DNA from: CAVQCJ01 sp963849365
GTDB lineage: Bacteria > Actinomycetota > Actinomycetes > Prado026
NCBI GenBank assembly: GCA_963849365.1
Contig: CAWKHA010000003.1
Location: forward strand, 372,001-436,000
Direction of reading: 5' to 3'
DNA length: 64,000 nt
Part shown: positions 57,896 to 64,000 of the stretch, one piece after another
Position numbering within the stretch: the stretch's first letter is position 1
Layout: each line of letters begins with the position of its first letter
The notes under the pieces: generated by a model
The model's input: the letters and a program-made list of their open reading frames with translations, nothing else
The model's database searches: none
What the model was told of the DNA's origin: nothing
Made by a program: the position numbers and the translations under genes

Positions 57896-59844
57896 CGCAG
57901 TCCCGGCCGCCCCGTCGCCAGCCGCCGTCCGGCGCAGCGAGGCGCAGCGCCACCCCGGTCCGCGCGACGACGTCGGCCCGCGCGCGCGCCGGGCAGCCCG
58001 CCAGGCCCACGCCCCGGGCCGCCACCGCGCGCCAGCAGCCACCCCCCGCTCGCAGTCCGCGGCCGGCGCCGTCGCGTCACCCGGTCTCCGTTCAGCGTCG
58101 CCCGCGACCCCCCCGGCCACCGCGGATGCTGCGGCTGAGCGACCCGTCCCGCCGGTTGCGGGCCGGCGGCGTGGTCCTGGCCCTGGTCCTGTCCCTGTTC
58201 ATGGGGCGGCTGATGCAGCTGCAGGCGGTGGACGCGCCCTCGTACGCGGCCCGGGCCGAGGCCGGCCGGCTGCGCACGGTCGATCTGCCGGCGGCCCGGG
58301 GGAACATCACCGACAACGCCGGCGTCGTGCTCGCGACGTCGGTCGCGGCGGTGAACGTCACCGTCGACCAGACCCTCGTCACGGACCCGGCCGGCGAGGC
58401 GATGGCGCTGGCCCCGGTGCTGGACCTGCCGGCGGGTGAGATCGTCCAGAAGCTGACCGGCACCAAGCGCTTCGCGTACGTGGCCCGCCAGGTGACGCCG
58501 CAGGCCTGGGACCAGGTCCGGGCGATGGCCCTGCCCGGTCTGTTCAAGGAGGACACGACCCGGCGCGTGTACCCGGCGGGCGGGCTGGGCGCTGCCGTCG
58601 TCGGCTTCGTCGGCCGGGACGGTTCAGGGCTGGGCGGCCTGGAGCTGTCCGACAACGCGCTGCTGGCCGGGACGGACGGCGTCGACACCTACGAGGCCGG
58701 CGCCGGCGGCCGCGAGATCCCCAGCTCGCAGTCGAGCCAGCGCGACCCGGTGGACGGCAGCTCGGTCCGGCTCACCATCGACCGCGACATCCAGTGGGCG
58801 GCCGAGCGCGCCCTGTCCGCCGAGGTCAGGGCCGCCGACGCCGACAGCGGCACCGTGGTGGTGATGGACCCGCGGACCGGGGCGATCCTCGCGCTGGCGA
58901 CGGCGCCGAGCTTCAGCCCCGCCGACCCGGGGGCCGCCCCCGTGGACAACCGCGGCAACCGCGCCCTGTCCGAGGTGTACGAACCGGGCTCCACCAGCAA
59001 GGTCATGACGGTGGCCGCGGTGATCCAGGAGAAGTCGATGACGCCGACGACGGTGATCACCGTGCCCAACAGCATCCTGCGCGGGGGCCGCGTCTTCCAC
59101 GACGACGTCAGCCACGGCACCTGGCACCTCACGCTGACGGGCGTGCTGGCCAAGTCCAGCAACATCGGCGCGATCCAGGCCGCCGACACCATCGGCCAGG
59201 CGAAGCTGTACTCCTACCTCAAGGCGTTCGGGATGGGTGACCCGACCGGCCTGCAGTTCCCGGGCGAGAGCCGAGGCATCCTGTCCCGCGTGTCCAGGTG
59301 GTCCAAGGCCCAGTTCGCCACCCTCGCCTTCGGCCAGGGCATGTCGCTGAACGCGGTCCAGGCCACCTCGGTGTACGCCACGATCGCCAACGACGGAGTG
59401 CGCGTGGAGCCGACGCTGGTCGCCGGCACCACCGGGCCGGACGGCACCTTCACCTCCACCCCGCCGGCCCAGCGGGTCCGGGTCGTCAGCCCGCAGACCG
59501 CGGCCACGGTCCGGGCGATGCTGGAGAGCGTCGTCTCCGACGACGGGACGGCGCCGCGGGCCAAGATCGCCGGCTACCGGGTGGCCGGCAAGACCGGCAC
59601 GGCCAACCGCGTCGACCCGGACTGCGGCTGCTACCGCGGGTACACGGCGTCGTTCATCGGCTTCGCCCCTGCCGACCACCCCAGGCTCGTGGTGTCGGTG
59701 GTGCTGCAGAACCCCCGGCACGGCCACTTCGGCGGCACGCTCGCTGCCCCGGTCTTCAAGACCGTGATGTCCTTCGCCCTGCAGAGCCTGGACATCCCGC
59801 CCACCGGCTCGGTGGCCCCCCGGATGCGGCTGTGGGCGCGTTGA
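57892..59844 (+). CDS. ftsI: Penicillin-binding protein 3 / septal transpeptidase FtsI
   Basis: 650 residues from ATG 57892. A long Pro/Arg-rich cytoplasmic segment (about 85 residues) precedes the single membrane helix GGVVLALVLSLFMGRLM. The PBP dimerisation domain (AARGNITDNAGVVLATSV) leads into the transpeptidase: S367-x-x-K370 (GSTSK), S422-S-N424 and K567-T-G. It cross-links septal peptidoglycan and is the target of beta-lactams. In the sequence as given the frame is open without a stop from ftsL, so a fused FtsL-FtsI product is formally possible. Confidence 0.93.
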   Translation: MTQSRPPRRQPPSGAARRSATPVRATTSARARAGQPARPTPRAATARQQPPPARSPRPAPSRHPVSVQRRPRPPRPPRMLRLSDPSRRLRAGGVVLALVLSLFMGRLMQLQAVDAPSYAARAEAGRLRTVDLPAARGNITDNAGVVLATSVAAVNVTVDQTLVTDPAGEAMALAPVLDLPAGEIVQKLTGTKRFAYVARQVTPQAWDQVRAMALPGLFKEDTTRRVYPAGGLGAAVVGFVGRDGSGLGGLELSDNALLAGTDGVDTYEAGAGGREIPSSQSSQRDPVDGSSVRLTIDRDIQWAAERALSAEVRAADADSGTVVVMDPRTGAILALATAPSFSPADPGAAPVDNRGNRALSEVYEPGSTSKVMTVAAVIQEKSMTPTTVITVPNSILRGGRVFHDDVSHGTWHLTLTGVLAKSSNIGAIQAADTIGQAKLYSYLKAFGMGDPTGLQFPGESRGILSRVSRWSKAQFATLAFGQGMSLNAVQATSVYATIANDGVRVEPTLVAGTTGPDGTFTSTPPAQRVRVVSPQTAATVRAMLESVVSDDGTAPRAKIAGYRVAGKTGTANRVDPDCGCYRGYTASFIGFAPADHPRLVVSVVLQNPRHGHFGGTLAAPVFKTVMSFALQSLDIPPTGSVAPRMRLWAR

Positions 59845-59850
59845 CCCGGG

Positions 59851-59856
59851 TAGCCT
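59851..59856 (+). promoter_or_regulatory. -10 box TAGCCT, internal leaderless promoter before murE
   Basis: TAGCCT six bases before GTG 59863. The 18-base gap after ftsI has no ribosome site, so murE may be transcribed from here as well as from upstream. Confidence 0.45.
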
Positions 59857-59862
59857 CGCGCC

Positions 59863-61413
59863 GTGCCCGCTGCTGACGGTGCGCGCCTGCCGCGCCCGGT
59901 CGTACCGCCGCGTCCGCTCGGCGACCTGGCCACGCTGATGGGGGTCCGGCTCGAGCCCGACGCCGCCTCGGGCGGCGCGACCGGGCTGACGGGTGTCGCG
60001 CTGGACTCGCGGTCGGTCGTCGCCGGTGACCTGTACGCGGCCCTGCCGGGCAGCCACGCGCACGGGGCCCAGTTCTGCGCGCAGGCGGCCGTCCGCGGCG
60101 CCGTCGCGGTGCTCACCGACGAGGCCGGGCGTGACCAGGCGGTCGACGCGGGACTGCCGGTCCTGGTCGTGCCGGACCCCCGCGCGGTGCTCGGCGAGGT
60201 CGCGGCCTGGGTCTACGGGTACCCGGGCGAGCGGTTGCTGCTGGTGGGGATCACCGGGACGAACGGCAAGACGACGACGGCGTACCTGGTCGAGGCGGGA
60301 CTGCGGGCGGCCGGCCATCGCACCGGCCTGCTGGGGACGGTGCAGACCCGGGTGGGCCAGGAGGTGACGGACAGCGCGCGCACCACGCCGGAGGCGCCCG
60401 ACGTCCAGGCGCTGCTCGCGCTGATGGTGGAGCGCGGCTGCACCGCGGCGGTGATGGAGGTGTCCAGCCACGCGCTGGCGCTGGGCCGGGTGGACGGGAT
60501 CGTCTTCGACGTGGCCGTCTTCACGAACCTGAGCCAGGACCACCTCGACTTCCACGGCACGATGGAGGAGTACTTCGAGGCCAAGGCGTCGCTGTTCGGC
60601 CCGGGGCGGGCCCGGCTCGCGGTCGTGGACGTCGACGACGAGCACGGGAACCGGCTGGCGGTGCAGGCACCGGTCCCGGTCGTCACCTGCTCGAGCCACG
60701 GCGCCGAGGCCGACTGGACGGCGCTGGACGCGAGCACCGGTCCGGAGGGCTCGACCTTCACGGTGCAGGGACCTTCCGGCGAGCGGGTCCGGGTCGCCGT
60801 GCAGCTCCCGGGAGCGTTCAACGTCGCCAACGCGCTGTGCGCGGTCGTCGGGCTCGCGCAGGCCGGGGTGCCGCTGCCGGCCGCGGCTGCCGGCGTCGGC
60901 GGCCTGCCCGGCGTACCCGGTCGGATGGAACCGGTGCGCGCCGGGCAGCCGTACCTGGCACTGGTGGACTACGCGCACACGCCGGAGGCGGTGAGGACGC
61001 TGCTCGAGGCCGTGCGGGCCCTGGTGCCCGGACGCGTGCTGCTGGTGCTCGGGTGCGGCGGCGACCGCGACCCGTACAAGCGCCCGTTGATGGGCGCCGC
61101 CGCCGTCCGCGGGTCCGACCTCGCCGTGCTGACCTCGGACAACCCGCGGTCCGAGGACCCGGGCGCGATCTTGGCCGCGATGGCCGACGGGGCCTACCAG
61201 GCCGCCGGCTCCCGCCCGAGCGACCGGGTGGTGGTGGAGCCGGACCGCGCCGCCGCCATCGTCCGGGCCGTCCGGGCTGCCGTGCCCGGGGACGCCGTCG
61301 TCGTCGCGGGCAAGGGGCACGAGACCGGGCAGGAGATCGCCGGGGTGGTGCGGCCGTTCGACGACCGCACCGAGCTGCGCCGTGCGATCGACCGGGCCGC
61401 GGTGGCGTCATGA
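59863..61413 (+). CDS. murE: UDP-MurNAc-tripeptide synthetase MurE (meso-DAP adding)
   Basis: 516 residues. P-loop TGTNGKTTT at 131-139; other Mur ligase signatures are YFEAKASLF, PGAFNVANAL and VDYAHTPEAV. DNPRSEDP at 426-433 is the substrate motif that selects meso-diaminopimelate, so type A1gamma peptidoglycan is expected. It adds the third amino acid to the muropeptide precursor in the cytoplasm. The murF ATG overlaps its stop by four bases. Confidence 0.95.
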   Translation: MPAADGARLPRPVVPPRPLGDLATLMGVRLEPDAASGGATGLTGVALDSRSVVAGDLYAALPGSHAHGAQFCAQAAVRGAVAVLTDEAGRDQAVDAGLPVLVVPDPRAVLGEVAAWVYGYPGERLLLVGITGTNGKTTTAYLVEAGLRAAGHRTGLLGTVQTRVGQEVTDSARTTPEAPDVQALLALMVERGCTAAVMEVSSHALALGRVDGIVFDVAVFTNLSQDHLDFHGTMEEYFEAKASLFGPGRARLAVVDVDDEHGNRLAVQAPVPVVTCSSHGAEADWTALDASTGPEGSTFTVQGPSGERVRVAVQLPGAFNVANALCAVVGLAQAGVPLPAAAAGVGGLPGVPGRMEPVRAGQPYLALVDYAHTPEAVRTLLEAVRALVPGRVLLVLGCGGDRDPYKRPLMGAAAVRGSDLAVLTSDNPRSEDPGAILAAMADGAYQAAGSRPSDRVVVEPDRAAAIVRAVRAAVPGDAVVVAGKGHETGQEIAGVVRPFDDRTELRRAIDRAAVAS

Positions 61414-62828
61414 CGGGCGGGCCCGCGATCCCCGCCTGGACCGCCGCGGCCGTCGCCGCCGCGGCCGGCGGACGGGTGGAGCCGCCCGCGGCGGCCGGCA
61501 CCGTGGTCAGCGGTCCGGCCACCGTCGACTCGCGTGCCGTCGCCGCGGGCGGACTGTTCGTCGCGGTGAAGGGCGAGCACGTGGACGGCTACGACTTCGC
61601 CGGGTCCGCCGTGCGGGCGGGCGCGGCGCTGGTGCTCGCCGACCGGCCGGTCCCGGGGGTGCCGACCGTCGTCGTGGACGATGTCGTCGCCGCGCTCGGC
61701 CGCGTCGCGCACGCGTGGCTCGAGCGGTTGCGTACGTCCGGCCCGGTCCGGGTGGTCGCGGTGACCGGCTCGTCGGGGAAGACCACGACGAAGGATCTGC
61801 TGGCCACCCTCCTCGCGCAGACCGGCACCACGGTGGCAACGCCGGAGTCGTACAACAACGAGATCGGTCTGCCGCTGACCGTCCTGACGGCGGGCCCGGG
61901 CGTGCGCCACCTCGTGCTCGAGATGGGCGCCCGCGGGTCCGGTCACCTGAGCGAGCTGACCCGGATCGCGCGCCCCGACGTCGCCGTGGTGCTCAACGTC
62001 GGCTCGGCGCACGCGGGGGAGTTCGGGTCGCGCGAGCGCACCGCGCAGGCCAAGGGTGAGATCGTCGCCGCGCTGCCCGCCGACGGAGTCGCCGTGCTCA
62101 ACGCCGACGACCCGCTGGTGTCGGCGATGTCCGCGCAGACGGACGCCCGCGTCGTCACGTTCGGCACGGCGCCGCACGCCGGCTTGCGCGCGGCGGACGT
62201 CCGCACCGAGGGCGGACGGGCCCGCTTCACGCTGGTCGACGACGGCGCCGCCGCAGCACCGGTCGCGCTGCGTCTGGTGGGCGCGCACCAGGTCTCGAAC
62301 GCGCTGGCGGCCGCGGCGGTCGCGCTGCAGGCCGGGCTCTCCGTCGACGCCGTCGCGCGGGCGCTGTCGTCCGCCGAGCTGTCCAGCCACTGGCGCATGG
62401 AGGTCGTCGAGCGCGCCGACGGCGTGACCGTGGTGAACGACGCGTACAACGCCAACCCGGACTCGGTGCGTGCCGCGCTGGAGGCGCTCGTGTCGCTCGC
62501 CGGCGGTCGCCGGAGTTGGGCCGTGCTCGGCGAGATGCTCGAGCTCGGGGCGTCCGCCGACGCCGAGCACGAGGCGGTCGGACGGTCGGCTGCCGCGCTC
62601 GGCGTCGACCGGCTCGTGGTGGTCGGTGCCGGGGCGTGGCCGGTGCGGGCCGGGGCGCTGCTCGCGCCGTCCTGGGCCGGCCGCTGTGACGACGTCGCCG
62701 ACGCGGAGGCGGCCCTGGCCCTGCTGCGGGCGCAGGTGCGTGCCGGTGACGTGGTGCTGGTCAAGGCCTCGCGGGGGGCGGCTCTCGAGCAGGTGGCGCT
62801 GGGCCTGGCCGCGGGGGCGGCCGGATGA
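61410..62828 (+). CDS. murF: UDP-MurNAc-pentapeptide synthetase MurF
   Basis: 472 residues. VTGSSGKTTTKDLLATLL is the ATP loop; AYNANPDSVRAALEAL and SSHWRMEVV are MurF-type; VLGEMLELG is typical of the C-terminal domain. It adds D-Ala-D-Ala to the UDP-MurNAc-tripeptide. ATG 61410 and the mraY ATG both overlap neighbouring stops by four bases, so murE-murF-mraY are coupled. Confidence 0.95.
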   Translation: MTGGPAIPAWTAAAVAAAAGGRVEPPAAAGTVVSGPATVDSRAVAAGGLFVAVKGEHVDGYDFAGSAVRAGAALVLADRPVPGVPTVVVDDVVAALGRVAHAWLERLRTSGPVRVVAVTGSSGKTTTKDLLATLLAQTGTTVATPESYNNEIGLPLTVLTAGPGVRHLVLEMGARGSGHLSELTRIARPDVAVVLNVGSAHAGEFGSRERTAQAKGEIVAALPADGVAVLNADDPLVSAMSAQTDARVVTFGTAPHAGLRAADVRTEGGRARFTLVDDGAAAAPVALRLVGAHQVSNALAAAAVALQAGLSVDAVARALSSAELSSHWRMEVVERADGVTVVNDAYNANPDSVRAALEALVSLAGGRRSWAVLGEMLELGASADAEHEAVGRSAAALGVDRLVVVGAGAWPVRAGALLAPSWAGRCDDVADAEAALALLRAQVRAGDVVLVKASRGAALEQVALGLAAGAAG

Positions 62829-63901
62829 GGCTCATCCTCGTCGCCACCGGCGTCGGCCTGCTGATCGGCCTGTTCGGGACACCGTTCCTCATCCGGCTGC
62901 TGCGCCGGCACGGGTACGCCCAGGCGATCCGCGACGGAGCGGACGGCTACCCGGTGCCCGCGCACGAGGGCAAGCGCGGCACACCGTCCATGGGCGGTGT
63001 GGTGCTCGTCGTCGGCTCGGTGTGCGGCTACGTGGCCGGCCACATCTACACGTGGCGCGGGCCGACGGCCAGCGGGCTGTGCGTGATCTTCCTGATGACC
63101 GGGCTGGCTCTCGTCGGCTTCGCGGACGACTACATCAAGATCTTCAAGCAGCGCTCCACCGGGTTGCGGGCCCGGACCAAGCTGGTCGGTCAGGCCGTCG
63201 TGTCGCTGGCCTTCGCCGCGCTGGCCCTGCGCTTCCCGGACAACCACGGGCTCTCCCCGGCTTCGTACGCGGTCTCGTTCGTGCGGGACACGCCACTCGT
63301 CCTGCCGATGATCCTCTTCCTGCTGTGGGCGTACGTCATGGTCGCCGCGTCGTCCAACGGGGTGAACCTGACCGACGGCCTGGACGGGCTCGCGACCGGC
63401 GCCTCGACGATGGTCTTCGGGGCGTATGTCGTGATCGGCGTCTGGCAGTTCCGCAACGCCTGCGCGACCGACCTCGCACCGCACTGCTACGTCACCCGCG
63501 ACCCGCTCGACCTCGCCGTGTTCGCCGCCGCGATGGTCGGAGCCTGCTTCGGCTTCCTGTGGTGGAACGCGTCGCCCGCGCAGATCTTCATGGGGGACAC
63601 CGGCTCGCTGGCGCTCGGCGGGGCGATGGCGGGGCTGGCCATCACCACCCGTACCGAGCTGCTGCTGCTCCTGCTCGGTGGCCTGTTCGTGGTCATCACG
63701 CTGTCGGTGGTGCTGCAGGTCGCGTCGTACAAGATGACCGGCCGGCGCATCTTCCTGATGGCGCCGCTGCAACACCACTTCGAGCTGCGCGGCTGGGGCG
63801 AGGTCACGATCGTCATCAGGTTCTGGATCATCGCCGGGCTCTGCGTGGGGCTGGGGCTGGGCATCTTCTACGCCGAGTGGGTCTCCGGTGGGAACCTGTG
63901 A
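62825..63901 (+). CDS. mraY: Phospho-MurNAc-pentapeptide transferase MraY
   Basis: 358 residues with about ten membrane helices. Catalytic motifs are GFADDYIKIFKQRSTGLRARTKL (Asp pair), NLTDGLDGLATG and QIFMGDTGSLALGG; the C-terminus has APLQHHFELRGW. It transfers phospho-MurNAc-pentapeptide to undecaprenyl phosphate, forming lipid I. ATG 62825 overlaps murF. murD follows by seven bases. Confidence 0.96.
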   Translation: MRLILVATGVGLLIGLFGTPFLIRLLRRHGYAQAIRDGADGYPVPAHEGKRGTPSMGGVVLVVGSVCGYVAGHIYTWRGPTASGLCVIFLMTGLALVGFADDYIKIFKQRSTGLRARTKLVGQAVVSLAFAALALRFPDNHGLSPASYAVSFVRDTPLVLPMILFLLWAYVMVAASSNGVNLTDGLDGLATGASTMVFGAYVVIGVWQFRNACATDLAPHCYVTRDPLDLAVFAAAMVGACFGFLWWNASPAQIFMGDTGSLALGGAMAGLAITTRTELLLLLLGGLFVVITLSVVLQVASYKMTGRRIFLMAPLQHHFELRGWGEVTIVIRFWIIAGLCVGLGLGIFYAEWVSGGNL

Positions 63902-63908
63902 GCGGGTG

Positions 63909-64000
63909 GTGAGCGCGAGCCCGCCTTCGTGGCTGGAGAGTGCCGACCGGTCCTCGCCCTGGAGCGAGCTGGAGGTGTGCGTCGCCGGGCTCGGGATCAG
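63909..64000 (+). CDS. murD: UDP-MurNAc-L-alanine--D-glutamate ligase MurD (N-terminus only)
   Basis: GTG 63909 opens a frame cut by the window edge after 30 codons. The visible part ends ELEVCVAGLGI, the Rossmann-like N-terminal motif of MurD. Its place directly after mraY is the standard dcw order. The rest lies beyond the window. Confidence 0.8.
   Translation, partial: MSASPPSWLESADRSSPWSELEVCVAGLGI

Overview
The window is a GC-rich chromosomal segment of a free-living actinomycete. This rests on uniformly high GC, frequent GTG starts, many apparently leaderless genes with a TAnnnT box 6-7 nt before the start codon, a class II DAHP synthase, a PASTA kinase next to an Rv2175c-like protein, a DUF222/HNH protein and an actinobacterial dcw cluster. 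From memory, the conserved gene order (acyltransferase, class II aroG, pknL, Rv2175c, mpt mannosyltransferase, idsA, a metF-like gene, mraZ-rsmH-ftsL-ftsI-murE-murF-mraY-murD) resembles the M. tuberculosis Rv2182c to Rv2155c block, with other genes inserted. I cannot name the genus. I saw no rRNA, tRNA, CRISPR array or intact insertion sequence.

Layout. Positions 1-9600 hold central metabolism: ROK glucokinase, a PQ-loop membrane protein, an ornithine cyclodeaminase-type (TIGR00300) operon with an alpha/beta hydrolase, a phospholipid acyltransferase, a coupled DUF1028-glycerol kinase pair, and a phosphofructokinase with PPi-type residues. Positions 9688-15700 are accessory: a hydrolase-cyclase fusion, a toxin remnant, a broken TPR/membrane gene, an aquaporin, a GNAT, a VOC protein and short intergenic repeats. 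Positions 15849-23360 hold a DUF222/HNH protein, class II DAHP synthase, small membrane proteins, an AlkA/Ada-MGMT repair pair, and a second DAHP synthase behind an aromatic-rich leader peptide and terminator, which looks like an attenuator. Positions 23371-38770 mix PknL/Rv2175c signalling with isoprenoid and carotenoid genes (crtYc, crtYd, crtB, crtI, idsA), a lipoglycan-type mannosyltransferase, an ECF sigma/anti-sigma pair, a Rieske lipoprotein, an orphan barstar, MTHFR, a CDP-alcohol transferase and a cation/proton antiporter.

Positions 38813-43055 form a second carotenoid operon (CrtD-like desaturase, CruG-like glycosyltransferase, CruF-like hydratase, CrtA-like monooxygenase). With the first set it predicts a glycosylated, probably monocyclic carotenoid. 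Positions 43600-49900 form a DNA damage module: a perfect LexA box, DUF6504, a SAV_6107-type HEPN protein, an error-prone DnaE-type polymerase and DNA polymerase IV. Positions 49997-55137 hold DUF3040 and a moxR-DUF58-transglutaminase operon in which moxR and DUF58 carry single-base frameshifts. From 55436 to the end runs the dcw cluster, starting with a clear promoter overlapped by three MraZ-type repeats. FtsL and FtsI are read there as a single open frame, most likely because of indels in a low-complexity linker.

Two cautions apply. Frameshifts cluster in a few genes (TPR protein, DUF58, moxR, ftsL), so some apparent pseudogenes may be sequence errors. All functions are inferred from motifs and context; no database search was possible.
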